From positions 3,285,001-3,349,000 of the forward strand of contig NW_024467104.1 in NCBI RefSeq assembly GCF_017591425.1: a DNA stretch of 64,000 bases. The letters are read 5' to 3'. The notes under the pieces are model-generated. The model saw only the letters and a program-made list of their open reading frames with translations, ran no database searches and was not told the origin of the DNA. Made by a program: the position numbers and the translations under genes. The stretch is from Ochotona curzoniae. Its lineage: Eukaryota; Chordata; Mammalia; Lagomorpha; Ochotonidae. This document shows, piece by piece, positions 1 through 11,094 of this stretch. Within the stretch, counting starts at the first letter, position 1, and each line of letters starts with the position of its first letter.

Positions 1-419
1 TGTCTTCCTTTTAGGGAATCTGGAACTTCTGACTCCCAAATCAGAGTTAAGTGACAAGATGAAATGAAAATACTTACTTAAAGCAGAAAAAAAAATATTT
101 TATTGGAAGTTTCGTACCCAAAGCATCATATTGAACTTTGGTAATGGTATCTTTTCATTTCTACTTACTATATTTTCTTTCCCAAAATGCTTCTACAGGA
201 AAAGAACAACTGAATGATTTTACATGTGATAATTTTATTTAATCACTCAACTGATCACAATCTTAAATTTGCGGACAATTCAACAAATTGCAAGCATGAC
301 AGTCGTGTAAGAAAACTTCTGCATCACTTTTTAGTTGTTTAAGGGACTCACAAGATATTCACTGAGTAGTTTCATAAAATATAGCTAGGAACAAAAGAGG
401 AGAAAGAGAGAATTAAACA
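1..419. other. 5' flank of first olfactory receptor gene
   Basis: AT-rich single-copy-looking DNA with no recognised repeat or RNA gene. It would be expected to hold the intron and 3' splice site that join a noncoding 5' exon to the receptor coding exon, but no acceptor here is as convincing as those before the other two receptors. The start codon at 420 has A at -3 and G at +4, a good Kozak context. Confidence 0.5.
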
Positions 420-1355
420 ATGGAGATAAGCAACTCAACCCAAGTGAGGGAGTTTATTTTCCTTGGCCTGACCCAGAATCAAGACGTGAGCCTGGTCCTA
501 TTTCTTTTCCTCCTCTTGGTGTACATGACAACCCTGCTTGGGAACTTCCTCATCATGGTCACTGTGACCTGTGAGTCACGCCTCCACACTCCCATGTACT
601 TTTTGCTCCGTAACTTATCAGTTGCCGATATCTGCTTTTCTTCTATCACAGCTCCCAAGGTTCTGGTCGACCTTCTATCCACGAGAAAGACCATCTCCTT
701 CCATGGCTGCTTCACTCAGATGTTCTTTTTCCACCTGATTGGAGGGGTGGATGTATTTTCTTTGTCAGTGATGGCATTTGATCGCTATGTGGCCATCTCC
801 AAGCCCTTGCACTATGTGACCATCATGAGTAGAAGCCGTTGTGTCATGTTGATCGTGGCCTCCTGGGTGGGGGGCTTTGTCCATTCCATTGTACAGATCT
901 CCCTGTTGCTTCCACTCCCCTTCTGTGGACCCAACGTCCTTGACACTTTCTACTGTGATGTCCCTCAAGTCCTCAAGCTTGCCTGTACAGATGTTTTAGT
1001 ACTTGAACTACTAATGATTTCCAATAATGGATTGCTCACCACCCTGTGGTTTTTCTTACTCCTCGTATCCTACTTGGTCATACTCTCATTACTCAAGTCT
1101 CAGGCAGGGGAAGGCAGGAAGAAAGCCATCTCCACCTGCACCTCCCACATCACCGTGGTGACCCTGCATTTTGTGCCCTGCATCTATGTCTATGCCCGGC
1201 CTTTCACCGCCCTCCCCACTGACAAAGCCATCTCAGTCACCTTCACTATTATCTCCCCTCTGCTGAATCCCTTGATCTATACACTGAGGAACCATGAGGT
1301 GAAGTCAGCGATGAGGAGGCTCAGAAAGAGACTCAGACCAAATGACAGGGAATAA
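420..1355 (+). CDS. OR4D10: Olfactory receptor, family 4 subfamily D (OR4D10-like)
   Basis: Class II odorant receptor: a seven-transmembrane G-protein-coupled receptor expected in the cilia of olfactory neurons and coupling to G-olf. The 311-residue frame is uninterrupted. Visible landmarks are an N-terminal glycosylation sequon N5-S-T, GN at 41-42 in TM1, LHTPMYFLL at 55-63, the TM3 end [10 protein letters not shown] at 118-127 (DRY box), Cys97 and Cys179 for the conserved disulfide, SY at 217-218 in TM5, [10 protein letters not shown] at 235-244 starting TM6, and NPLIYTLRN at 283-291 in TM7. The start METs the usual short N-terminus and has a good Kozak context. AATAAA at 1351-1356 overlaps the stop codon; whether it is used as a polyadenylation signal is unknown. 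The subfamily call is strong; the exact orthologue rests on recalled similarity to human OR4D10 and on gene order with the two downstream OR4D genes. Confidence 0.85.
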   Translation: MEISNSTQVREFIFLGLTQNQDVSLVLFLFLLLVYMTTLLGNFLIMVTVTCESRLHTPMYFLLRNLSVADICFSSITAPKVLVDLLSTRKTISFHGCFTQMFFFHLIGGVDVFSLSVMAFDRYVAISKPLHYVTIMSRSRCVMLIVASWVGGFVHSIVQISLLLPLPFCGPNVLDTFYCDVPQVLKLACTDVLVLELLMISNNGLLTTLWFFLLLVSYLVILSLLKSQAGEGRKKAISTCTSHITVVTLHFVPCIYVYARPFTALPTDKAISVTFTIISPLLNPLIYTLRNHEVKSAMRRLRKRLRPNDRE

Positions 1356-2313
1356 ACCCATCATCACCACCTTTGGTGTCTGCACTCTCTTTTACCAATT
1401 CGCTTTTCTGTTTCTTCTAAGATGCATGTAACTATCAATGATTCTATCAGGCCAATATAAGTAAAAACCTAAATTTCCTGTGACACTTGTATAGAAGTAA
1501 AATTGTTTACAGGAGATATTATATTGCTTTTGAAATGCAGCCTTGGGGGGAAAAAGAAAAGAAAAAGAAAACATAACTAAACATTCCCAGTCATTCTCAT
1601 CACATCCACTCCCTGTTACCAAGAAGAGACAGCAAAAACGCATGTTAGGAAAACAGTATAACTTGAGCATTACAATTCCATAAGGCCTTTCACTAATTAA
1701 TCACAGGTTAATTAACTAAAAACAACCAAGTCAAGTTCTTATCCCAAGTCTGTAATGGAAACAAATTAAATAATTGTCACCTGAAGATTTTCAAATGTAA
1801 AGCCCACACGAGAGAGGTTGACAGAAAGTGCCTTGGAGCTAACACAGCTTGGATTGGAACACAGACCTCACAGAAGCAGAGTTAGGTCATCCTGAGCAGG
1901 TCCTTCCCGGACCCCTGAAGCAAAGTCTCTGACCACCTGTCCAATGCGTTCCTTCAGCAGCCTGTATTTAAAGATAGCACAACACTCAAGAACCTACTTG
2001 GAATATTTTCTTTTCTTTGCATCTTCCCCAGAAAAATTATGTTTTATTTATTGTTGTATCTCTTGGCACATATGGAATATCATAAACACTACTAAGGAAT
2101 TGTTTAATTATAACAGTAAATGAATTAATGTTGTCTCTCAACCACTTCTTTTCAAATCTTTAGAAGGTATGTTTAAGGAAACAGTCAATTTAGGGTGAAA
2201 GTGTGGCCAGCAGGTTCTGCCTCAGATGTGACAATTCTGAATTAGACTGCTGGTTCAAGTACTGGACTACTCTACATCTAACCCAACTTCCTGACAATAC
2301 ATCTGGGGGTGCA
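1356..2313. other. Intergenic, 3' flank of OR4D10-like gene
   Basis: AT-rich DNA between the receptor and the first SINE. It probably holds the 3' UTR. No RNA gene, young repeat or convincing coding frame was recognised. Confidence 0.5.
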
Positions 2314-2329
2314 ACAAATAAGCACTCAA

Positions 2330-2660
2330 GGGTCCAGCGGCGTGGCCTACCCTTGAACGCACCAGGATCCCATATGGGCGCCAGTTCTAATCCCAGCTGC
2401 TCCACTTCCCATCCAGCTCCCTGCTTGTGACCTGGGAAAGCACTGAAGGATTGCCAAATGCCTTAGGACCCTGAACCCACGTGGGAGACCTGGAAGAAGT
2501 TCCTGGCTCCTGGCTTCGGATCGGCACAGCACCAGCCGTTGCGGTCAGTTGGGGAGTGAATCATCAGACGGAAGATCTTCCTCTCCATCTCTCCTCCTCT
2601 CTGTATATCTGACTTTGTAATAAAAATAAATAAAATCTTTTTAAAAATAAAAAAATAAAA
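2330..2660 (+). mobile_element. Lagomorph tRNA-derived SINE (C-repeat type), young
   Basis: Full-length SINE: a tRNA-like 5' part with a B-box-like GGTTCTAATCC-type segment, a body ending in a pyrimidine-rich stretch and an AATAAA-rich tail. It is bounded by a perfect 16-bp target-site duplication, ACAAATAAGCACTCAA, at 2314-2329 and 2661-2676. This shows L1-mediated insertion and fixes both ends. It sits 1 kb downstream of the receptor stop codon. Confidence 0.92.
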
Positions 2661-3246
2661 ACAAATAAGCACTCAATTGTTTGGACTTTTGCCACCCACA
2701 TAGGACCTGGATGAAATTTCAATTTCCTGGCTTCAACTTGGCAAAGCCCTATTTACTGCAGGTGCTAGTGGAAGAATTTTTTTTTCCCTTGTTGTGTGTG
2801 TCTGTGTATGTCTCTACCTCCCCTAAACACTGTTGCTGTTCCTGTCAAGGAGATGAATACAAATAAGCAAACATTTTACATAATGAGAGCCAAATTTTCT
2901 TGGAGAAACAGTTAACACTATAACTGGGGAAAGGAATGCACAACATGAGTTTAGAGCATCTTCTGATGCCAAACACTCAAAATATCAAATCACTGGGAAA
3001 ACGTCAAACTGATACAGCACCTAACCAAAAGAACTTCCATGGCCAAAACTGGAACAATCCACACCAAAAATAAATAAATAAATAAAATTATAACTCAAAG
3101 TATAAATTAAATATTCATGAGCCCATTCTCACATAAATGATTGAAAAAATAAATGGATTATAGTAGGCAAGTATCATATACAAAGGAATTCTAAATAAGT
3201 AGGATTTCCACCCTCAGGCAGGTGAAGCATTAACTCCCAACTTCTT

Positions 3247-3586
3247 TTTTGTTTTGTTTTGTTTTAGAGATTTATTATGTTTTTTATTGGAAAAGCATAT
3301 ACATAGAAAGAAAAAGACAAAGAAAGATGTTCCATCTCCTGGTTCACTCCCCAAATGGCCACAACAGCTGGAGTTGCACCGATCCAAAGCAAGGAGCCTG
3401 GAGCGTCTTTCAGGTCTCCTACGTGGGTGCAGGGTCCCAAGGCTTTGGGCCGTCCTCGACTGCTTTCCCAGGCCACAAACAGGGAGCTGGGTGGGACGTG
3501 GGGCAGCCAGGATACAAAACGACACCTATATGGAATCCTGGTGGATGTAAGGTAAGGATTTAGCGACCAGGCTATCACATGAGTCC
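3247..3586 (-). mobile_element. Lagomorph tRNA-derived SINE, reverse orientation
   Basis: The T-rich tail lies at the low-coordinate end and the tRNA-like head at the high end. A perfect 15-bp duplication, AACTCCCAACTTCTT, at 3232-3246 and 3587-3601 brackets the element. It is somewhat diverged from the youngest copies in the window. Confidence 0.9.
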
Positions 3587-3788
3587 AACTCCCAACTTCT
3601 TCTTAAGGGTGAGTTGTGAGTAATGGTCTCCTCCTAAAGGATACAATATGCAAATGGAGGGAGAAAAGCCTGGAGAAAAAAAAAGATTCCCTCAGCAAGG
3701 CATTCAACGTTTGTGTCATGAATGATTACTGTGATCATCGCAACGATCCTTTGACATGCTATGATGAAAATGATGCTCTACCATTGTT

Positions 3789-3894
3789 TTTTCTCCTAAA
3801 AATCTGCAACCTCTGTCTGTTGTGAAGAAATCATCCCACTGACCCAAAATGAGGGACCTTCTACAAAACACCTGCTAGAACTTCTTAAAATATG
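3789..3894 (+). repeat. Left arm of a ~105-bp inverted repeat
   Basis: Nearly the exact reverse complement of 5354-5460, with only a few mismatches over about 100 bases. The two arms lie about 1.46 kb apart and enclose LINE-1 5'-region-like sequence and a nested L1 3' end. The origin of the arm is not clear. Confidence 0.85.
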
Positions 3895-3989
3895 AAGGTT
3901 GTTAAAAACAAAGGAAGTCTGAGAAATTGTCTGCCTAAGAATGGGATCCTGAAAGGAAAGAAGGACATTAAGTTAGAAATTTAGGAAAA

Positions 3990-4501
3990 TTAGAATCAAA
4001 ATGGCAGAATGGTGTACGGACACATTAAACAGAAAAACATTAGCCAGTGTGAAGCAGAGAGGGCACATTCAAAGAAATAGGAGAGGACAGAGTAATAGCA
4101 GAGGGGCACCTGGAGACTGAAAACACGGAAAAGCAGCAGACACAATGGTGTGGCGTGTCAGTGACTGACAGCCCAGTGGCATTCACCAAGCGGCAATCTG
4201 AATTGCACCAGCAGCCACAACTCCACCAGCAACAAGGTAGGAAAGGGCATTCACTGGGAGCTCAGAAGGTGAACCCAGACAAAGAACTGCTCGTCCTGCT
4301 AGTTTGTTTGATTTGACCAGGAGCACAGACAGAGTGACAAGTCCCAGATGGGCAATGTTGGAACAGGGTAGATTTCACAGCCCAGACTGCCCCTAGAGCT
4401 GCATCGGGTGAGGTCCAGGTAGCTCTAAGATTTGATGGCCAGCAGATTAAGAACTCTAGTAGCAGCATATCAGGGGCCATTTTGCACAGTGTAGAAAGAC
4501 T
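3990..4501 (+). mobile_element. Probable LINE-1 5' UTR segment (upstream piece)
   Basis: Non-coding, moderately GC-rich sequence starting near an AATGGCAGAATGG motif that recalls L1 5' ends. It appears to be the left part of the L1 whose coding region lies at 5446-6266, separated from it by a nested L1 3' end. Assignment rests on position and general character and is tentative. Confidence 0.4.
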
Positions 4502-4950
4502 TTTCCCAAGAGGTTAGTGTATTTCCTTTTTGTCACCCATGTGTTGATTACCCAATGGCATATTTTTTCATGGTGCTTTAATTTATTGTTCTTACCAATT
4601 CATACCAGTTGTTGACCTTGTTTCAGGGCTTTTCATTTATGAAAATGTATAGTGATGGAGTACTGGGGTCTACCATATCCAGATGTGGGGGTACAATGCA
4701 ACATGGATTCCTGCTTCCAAACAAAAGATGGACTCCCAATGAAACTGTTGGAAATGTGTAGACAATGGGATGTCGGACTGTCTGACACTGTCTGTACCAG
4801 CAATGTCAGGACACACTTAAATAAGAGACTGATGGAATTATGACTCCTTATGAAGGACTATATTATTGTAGCAACATGGAGAAAATCTGTCTGGGATGGG
4901 ACTTTGGGGGGTAATCCCAAAGAAAATAAATTTAAATTACATTTAAAAAA
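4502..4950 (+). mobile_element. LINE-1 3' UTR fragment (5'-truncated insertion)
   Basis: Matches the L1 3' UTR units seen at 6960-7265, 22921-23135 and 34900-35235: a stretch with 'gatggactcccaatgaaac', then 'gacaatgggatg', a closing purine-rich segment and an A-run at 4945-4955. Short direct repeats AGAAAGACT (4493-4501) and AAAAAGACT (4951-4959) look like a target-site duplication blurred by the poly-A tail, so this L1 end seems to have inserted into an older L1 5' region. Confidence 0.7.
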
Positions 4951-4959
4951 AAAAAGACT

Positions 4960-5445
4960 GCAGGAATAAAAGTGAGCTGTGCATGTGCTGAGCTGGGAGC
5001 AAACTTAGTGCATTAATTGCACTGATCCCACAGGGAAAACAGTACTGACACTATCATTGTACAGGTCAAGATAGGTCAGCATGGCCCTCAAGAGACCTAA
5101 CAGTCAAAAGGTTCCAGCAAGATCAGCACCACAAAAACCTAGCTACATAGGACATCTGGAATCTCCCTAAACCTGGGACCTGCTCCAACTGGAAGTGGGA
5201 GAAAGATAGTACAGACAATGGTGAACCTCAGCATGGGATCACAAGAGGTGGAGAGTGGAGAGCCAGGAGCTGGGACTACGGAGACCATGGTGGAAATCTA
5301 ACATAAGAATCCAGACCTGGGGCCCAGAGTGATAACATACCAGTTAAAGTCCTGCATAGTTTAAGAAGTTCTGGCAGGTGTTTTGTAGAAGGTCCCTAAT
5401 TTTGGGTCAGTGGGATGATTTCTTCACAACAGACAGAGGTTGCAG
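4960..5445 (+). mobile_element. Probable LINE-1 5' UTR / ORF1 lead-in (downstream piece)
   Basis: Continues the non-coding sequence interrupted at 4501 and runs directly into the ORF1 remnant. It includes most of the right inverted-repeat arm (from 5354). The N-terminal coiled-coil portion of ORF1 is missing or too decayed to see. Confidence 0.4.
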
Positions 5446-5460
5446 ATTTTTAGGAGAAAA
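5354..5460 (+). repeat. Right arm of a ~105-bp inverted repeat
   Basis: Reverse complement of 3789-3894. The arm ends just where recognisable L1 ORF1 coding sequence begins (about 5446). Confidence 0.85.
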
Positions 5461-6066
5461 AACAGAGCTGGGTCAAGCTAAAAAATCTATTCAAGAATTG
5501 AAAGACACTATTGCAAGGTCAAATATAAGAGCTATGGGACTCCCAGTAGGTGCAGAAAGAGAAGCTGAGTTTGCAAATGTATTTAATGAAATAATGAGAG
5601 AAAATTTCCCTAGTCAAGAGAAAAAATTGGGAAACAACATCCAGGAGGGGCACAGAACTCCCAACAGGCTTGACCAAAAGAGATCTTCTCCAAGACACAT
5701 GATAATCAAGCTCTCTTCAATAGAATATGAGGAAAAGATCTTTAAATGTGCACGTGGAAAAAAAATCAATTGACATATAAAGGAATGGCAATTAAACTCA
5801 CAGGAGACCTTTCACAGGAAACTCTACAGGCAAGAAGAGAATGGAGTGACATATTCCAGATTCTAAAAGAAAATAATTGTTGGCCCAGGATAACATACCC
5901 GGCAAAATTTTTCTTTGTCTTTGAAAATGAAATAAAATTCTTCCACAAGAATGCCTCTTCCAAACTTACCCTACAAAGGATACTGCAAGATGTTCTCTCG
6001 ATAGCACCCACCAAAAACAAAGGCAAATGTGAAGAACATCCCAGTAAAATAAAAATAGAAGACTAA
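5446..6066 (+). pseudogene. LINE-1 ORF1 protein remnant (frameshifted)
   Basis: Encodes the central RNA-binding (RRM-like) and C-terminal domains of L1 ORF1p, an RNA-binding chaperone of the retrotransposon RNP. Recognisable pieces are NIRAMGLP, ENFPSQEK, RTPNRLDQKRSSPRH, the TYKG segment and QARREWSDIF. The frame shifts inside a run of eight A at about 5757-5764, so the remnant is read first in one frame up to there and then in another to the stop at 6066. The N-terminal coiled coil is absent. It cannot give a full protein. Confidence 0.9.
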
Positions 6067-6089
6067 ATCAATGAACAACCATTGCTAAA

Positions 6090-6266
6090 ATGACAGGACC
6101 GAATTACCACCCATTCATATTAACCCTGAATATAAATGGCTTAAACTCATCAATCGAATGTCATAGATTAGTAGACTGGATTAAAAAGCAAAACCTATCT
6201 GTTTGTTGCCTACAAGAGACATATCTCACCAAGAAAGATCAACGGAAACTATCGCATGGGTTTTGA
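6090..6266 (+). pseudogene. LINE-1 ORF2 N-terminal fragment (endonuclease start)
   Basis: Starts 24 bases after ORF1, as in intact L1 elements, and runs 58 codons before TGA. It carries the first part of the apurinic-like endonuclease domain: LNINGL with Asn14 and CCLQET with Glu43, both catalytic positions in the family. Coding similarity stops near 6243, where the sequence jumps into L1 3' UTR. Almost all of ORF2 (rest of the endonuclease, reverse transcriptase, Cys-rich end) has been lost by internal deletion. Confidence 0.88.
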
Positions 6267-7275
6267 TATTTTTTGTTTTAGTTTCAGCTCTTCAAAATGG
6301 TTTTTTCCCATTAAATTCTTTACTGACTCACATCATACAGTAGCATCATTTTCTTCAAAAAGGTTCTTAAGTTTCTTTTTCATTTCTTCAGCAACACATT
6401 AGTCATTCAGTATCATGTTATTTAACTTCATGACATTGTTAATTTCTTTTTTCTGGGCCCAGAGGCATGGCCTAGTGTCTAAAGTCCTCACCTTGAACGC
6501 ACCAAGATCCCATATGGGCGCCAGTTCTAATCCCAGCTGCTCCACTTCCCATCCAGCTCCCTGCTTGTGGCCTGGAAAAGCACTCAAGGACGGCCAAATG
6601 CCTTGGGACCCTGCACCCAGGTTGGAGACCTGGAAGAGGTTCCTGGCTCCTGGCTTCAGATCAGCGCAGCACCGGCCATTGCGCTCACTTGGGGAGTGAA
6701 TCATTGGACAGAAGATCTTCCTCTCTGTCTCTCTTCCTCTCTGTATATCTGACTCTGTAATAAAAATAAAATAAATCTTAAAAAAAAAAAAGAACCTGCA
6801 CTTTAAAAAAATTTCCTTTTTCTTCCTGTTATTCATTTTGTTTTGTGGTAGCTGTGTGACAGAGGCTGTCATATCTAGTAACATGTTATTTAACTTCATG
6901 GCATTATAAATTTCTATTTTTCTTCCTATTGCTGATTTTGTATTGTGAATTTTCATTTAAGGGGATGTACAGTAACTGTGAAATGGAGACTAACATATCC
7001 AGATATGAGGATACAATGTAGTATGCATCTCTACTTCCAGACCAAAGATGGACTCCCAATGAAACTGTTTCCTATATCTTGACAATAGGATGCTGCACTC
7101 TCTGCCATTGTCCATGCCCGCAATGATGGACATATGACTGTTCATTTAGAACTGTACTATAGTAATTATATAGGGGAATTCAGGGAAGAGGGGGAGAGGA
7201 AAAATGGGAAAGAACTAAGGGAAATCCCAGAGCCTATGAAACTGTATCATAAAATGATAATAACTTTTTTTAAAA
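6267..7275 (+). mobile_element. LINE-1 3' UTR with internal duplication and a nested SINE
   Basis: AT-rich L1 3' UTR ending near the A/T-rich tail at about 7265-7275. A block around 'catgttatttaacttcatg' occurs twice (near 6414 and 6885), so the UTR contains a tandem duplication of roughly 100 bases once the SINE at 6455-6791 is removed. Together with 3990-6266 it forms one internally deleted L1. Confidence 0.75.
6455..6791 (+). mobile_element. Lagomorph tRNA-derived SINE nested in L1 3' UTR
   Basis: Full-length young-type SINE beginning GGGCCCAGAGGCATGG and ending in AATAAAATAAATC plus an A-run. It lies within the duplicated block of the L1 3' UTR, so it is younger than the L1. Confidence 0.9.
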
Positions 7276-7604
7276 AAGAACGGGAAGAAAGCTAAAAAAC
7301 AGAAGTGGAAAAAAGAGATTCAGGAAATTTAGAGTGTAGGCTTTATTTAATGACAGTTTCTCAATATGATTAGTGGTTGTACAAATATACCAATATGGGG
7401 GCTGAATAATTTTTTTTGAAGATTCTATAAATCCAACCTGCAACTAAAAGTTTGGTTTTTGGAAAGTATTTAAGTAATAGAAAGTCTCAATAAATACCAT
7501 TCAATCCCAACTTTTGCTTTGGTGTAAGGGAGTTTCTCTAAACATTTCATTAAGGTTAAAAATGGTTTCCTTCCTCTTTTGCCTTGGGGAATAAGAAGTT
7601 TATG

Positions 7605-7920
7605 ATGGGGCCCGGCACGATAGCATAGCGGTTAAAGTCTTTGCCTTGAATGCGCCAAGATCCCATATGGGTGCCAGTTCTAATCCCAGCAGCCCTGCTT
7701 CCCATCCAGCTCCCTGCTTGTGGCCTGAGAAAGCAGCCAAGGATGGCCCAAAGTCTTGGAACTCTGCACCTGTGTGGTAGACTCGGAAAGAGGTTCCTAG
7801 CTCCTGGCTTTGGATCAGTGCTGCACCGGCTGTTGTGGTCACTTGGGGAATGAATCATCCAACGGAAGATTCTTCTCCTCCCTGTATATCTGCCTTTCCA
7901 ATAAAAAAGTAAGTAAATAA
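7605..7920 (+). mobile_element. Lagomorph tRNA-derived SINE
   Basis: Head GGGGCCCGGCACGATAGC, tail AATAAAAAAGTAAGTAAATA. A perfect 12-bp target-site duplication, AAGAAGTTTATG, lies at 7593-7604 and 7921-7932. Confidence 0.92.
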
Positions 7921-8381
7921 AAGAAGTTTATGGTGAATAATTTTGTTTAACTTTGCAAACTAATTTCCTAACAACTGCCTTTTGGACAGCCTGAAGCCAT
8001 CTCTGCCTCCTTTATTTATTCATTCATCCATTCATCTAGGCTGGATGATACATTTGTCACTTTGACAGACACACCTTTACTAAGTTAAGCAGATGTGAAA
8101 GAAATCCTGACCTACTGCAGTTGAAAAAGTCCTGAGTCCAAGTGTAACTCAAAACTAGTGTTGAAGAATTAAGTGCTTGATGATCTTCACTGGGGACCAA
8201 TCCACATGTACAATAGCTAGGTTAGCTTGTGGCTGGAGATAAGCGGAGAACTAGGTATTCAGGACAATAAGGATATTGCTGCCTGCAGGAGGAAACTGAA
8301 CCACGCTGCCTGGGGTTGTCTAAGTCTAAAGAAAAGAAACCAACAATCTTCAGCTGCTGAAGCATCCCAGTACACACTAGT

Positions 8382-8612
8382 ACAGTGGACACTGTTGACC
8401 TTCCATGTCCTTGGGTTCTGCATGCATGGATTCAACAATCCAAGGATTCAACATATTCAGAACAACAAAAAAACTGCACCCATACTGAACATGTACAGGC
8501 ATTCTTCTTGTCATTATTCCCGAAACAATAGAGTACAACATTGACATAGCATTCGTGTTGCATTAGATACATTTTGAGTATACAGATGTATTTAAAGTAT
8601 ACAGACGGAGAC
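8382..8612 (+). mobile_element. Tigger2/MER2-like DNA transposon fragment
   Basis: Contains 'tccttgggttctgcatgcat', a 'ggattcaacaatccaagg' segment, 'actgaacatgtacagg' and 'cttgtcattattcc'. This succession is characteristic of the primate- and mammal-wide Tigger2/MER2 group (pogo/Tc1-mariner superfamily). The copy is old, incomplete and non-coding. The family name is from memory. Confidence 0.65.
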
Positions 8613-8845
8613 TGGGCATTTAGTCTAGGCGGTAAGATGCCCATATCCCACAAGAGGGTTTGATTCACAGCTCTAGCTCCTGGCTTCAGTTTGCTATTAA
8701 GGTCGATCCTAGGGGGTGGCAGTGATGATCAGGTAACTCCCTTGTGGAAGACCTGGATGGTGTTTCCAGCTCCTGGCTTCAGCCTGACTCAGGCCCAGTC
8801 ACTGCAGGTTTGGGGGCAGTGAAGCAGCAGATCTAAGACAGCTTT
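8613..8845 (+). mobile_element. Old, diverged lagomorph SINE
   Basis: tRNA-like head, then repeated 'agctcctggcttcag' modules and a 'gggggcagtgaagcagcaga' 3' part. It is much more diverged than the copies with target-site duplications and lacks a clear tail. Confidence 0.6.
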
Positions 8846-9744
8846 ATTTTGTTCCTTCTCCTCTGCATCAGCTTCAAGTCTGTCTGTCTGTGGCACATGT
8901 ACTCTGGAGCTTGGTACCCTTGGATGACTGATAACAGCACAATTTTGGTGAAGGGAGAGAATTTGACATATGCTGACACAATCTTTCTTCCTTTTGAAGC
9001 CAGAGAACAAGAGGATTCACTCAGTGACCTATAACAAATGCTTGACCCTAGACAGAATGCATATTCCTAAGAACATGCACCTTATAATATTAATTATTCC
9101 CAATGAAACAATCTCACCACCAGCAGAAGTTTTCTTTAGCCACGTCCAATTAGAACCCCTCTGGTAATTCTCACATTCGTTCTGGGATTAAGGAATCAGT
9201 AAATGTAATGGGACACTGTGAATGAGCATACAGAATCAAGGACATCGTGTCCCTTCATCTGCCCTTTGTCACATCAAGATAGAAGAGAGGACACTAAAAT
9301 GAACAGCCTCGAGAGGAGGGTTCAGCAGGATTTTCTGAGGCTAATGAGCCCCGAGCTTCGTGTGAACTTTAAGATGCTGGAGGCTTGAAAGACAGCTCGA
9401 ACCTTTAGGTAAGAATACAATTCTGGGGGACTTTGCACTATGATGTCCAGGTGTCTACGCACAAAAAAATGAGGGGAAAAAATTGAAATCTAGGTGGAGC
9501 CACAAATAATAACCAGGTATACAAGATGCTGCTTCTCAAAGAGAATATTTCATAACAGCACAGGTTAGAAACATGAAGAAAAAGGTGATTGTGAAATGAC
9601 AGGCATGAAAATGAGGTTGGCTTGGAACTGCAGAAAAGGCAGGTCTCATTGAACAAGACCTTGAGTGGTATTGAGAAGAGGGGGGTCCTAGGCTTCCTTC
9701 CTGCCTTTTTCATGCTGAAATCAGCATATGCAATTCTTACTATA
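8846..9744. other. Intergenic, nothing assigned
   Basis: No receptor-like frame, RNA gene or repeat could be named here. Short open frames on either strand show no protein family features. Confidence 0.4.
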
Positions 9745-9975
9745 TATATATTATCTGAGAGGCAGAGAAAGTTATATAAATAGAGCAAGTTCCCGTTCAC
9801 CACTCCATTCCCCCAAATACTAGAAACTCAATCCAAGTCTCCCATATGGATGGCAGGAACTCAAGTGCTTAGGAATCACCTGCTGTTCCAGAGGGTGTTC
9901 ATTACAGGAAGCTGATGGCAGGAGCAAAGTTGGGCACTGTGCTATGGGATGCAAGGATAACAACTGCCACCAAGT
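9745..9975 (-). mobile_element. Old lagomorph SINE, reverse orientation
   Basis: Reverse-orientation C-repeat features: 'ctgagaggcagagaaag' near the low end, 'ttcaccactccattcccc', 'aagtctcccatatgga', and a tRNA-like head near 9940. Heavily diverged, no duplication visible. Confidence 0.6.
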
Positions 9976-10379
9976 TCCCATCCCCTTATCCCAAATTTAG
10001 GTTTATAGAGAAAAGTAATATCTTAAATTCACAGAAAGGTTGGGGGAAATGGCATAATGGTCGCTTGCATGTCTTTCTTTAGATTTATCAAAAAATCGAC
10101 TCTCACATCAATGATTTCCTTTCCTATCTTCCACGCCTTCATGTTCACACCCTTTCTTTCAAGCCAAATTTCCCATTCAAAAGTAATTTTCATATATTCA
10201 AGTTATTCACTTAATGCAGGGTGCCCTTTTTACCTATTTCCACGTTGTCCCAATATAAATGTCAACTCCTCCACAATATGATGAGAAATCCTTTTGTCAT
10301 GCACATCTCTTCATCTGTCATTAGGTGGTCTCTATCACTCTCATGGAATATTTAGATTTCAACTATTTCCCTGTGAAAT

Positions 10380-10437
10380 AGTGGGTGGAAGACCTTTTCT
10401 CTGTGTGTAAAATATGCCTTTCAAATAAAAAAAAAAA
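10380..10437 (+). mobile_element. SINE 3'-end fragment
   Basis: The last ~55 bases of a C-repeat ('gtgggtggaagacc...ctttcaaataaa') with an A-run. It is abutted directly by an opposite-oriented SINE. Confidence 0.6.
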
Positions 10438-10675
10438 TCCTCTAGTTCACTCCCTAAATGACTGCAGTGGCCAGAACTGAGCTTATCGAAAGCCAGGAGT
10501 GTCTTCCAGGTCTCCCATGTGGATTCAGAGTCCCAAAGACTTGGGCAACCCTTTGCTGCTTTCCCAGGCGCTAAGCTCCTCAAAAGTGGAGCAACTGGAA
10601 CATGACCAGCACCCATGTGGGATGCCAGTGTCGCAGGGTAGAAAATTGTCTTGCTGAAGCACAGTGCCAGCCCCA
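10438..10675 (-). mobile_element. Older lagomorph SINE, reverse orientation
   Basis: Has the reverse-orientation series 'ttcactccctaaatgactg', 'caggtctcccatgtgg', 'ctgctttcccaggcgc' and a tRNA-like head at 10600-10675. Its tail is missing and the element joins the + fragment just before it, forming a head-out inverted pair. Confidence 0.75.
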
Positions 10676-11094
10676 TATGTATCAGCCTTTTTTATTCTAT
10701 TCATTCTAATAAATGAATAGAATATTCTAGAATATTCTATGCTGCTACTGGAAGCAGAAAAAATTTCTATCAAATTGAAGAGCATAAGTCAATCTTCATA
10801 CCATATATTGTTTTAAACTTACACTGATACGAATTACCTGTGGTTTCACTTATTTCCTATTTGATACATGACATGACCACCTTTCCCATGTGTTTATATT
10901 CCATTCCTAAATCTTTTTATTGAAAAGTCTGTTAGAAACATTTTTCTTTATTTATAGCTAGCTCACATGTTTTATTATGAGTGAATTTTAAGAGTTTCAG
11001 TCATTTCATTCCTAGCCATCAACACGAGACAAATGTCAGCACTTGTCCACATAAAGGCTCACAAATGAAGTAGCTTGATGTCTGGTAGTCAAAT

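Noticed and set aside
479..968. Antisense open frames inside the first receptor gene
   Set aside because: They mirror the strongly conserved receptor frame on the other strand and have no features of their own. The same applies at 13747-14158 and 21327-21944.
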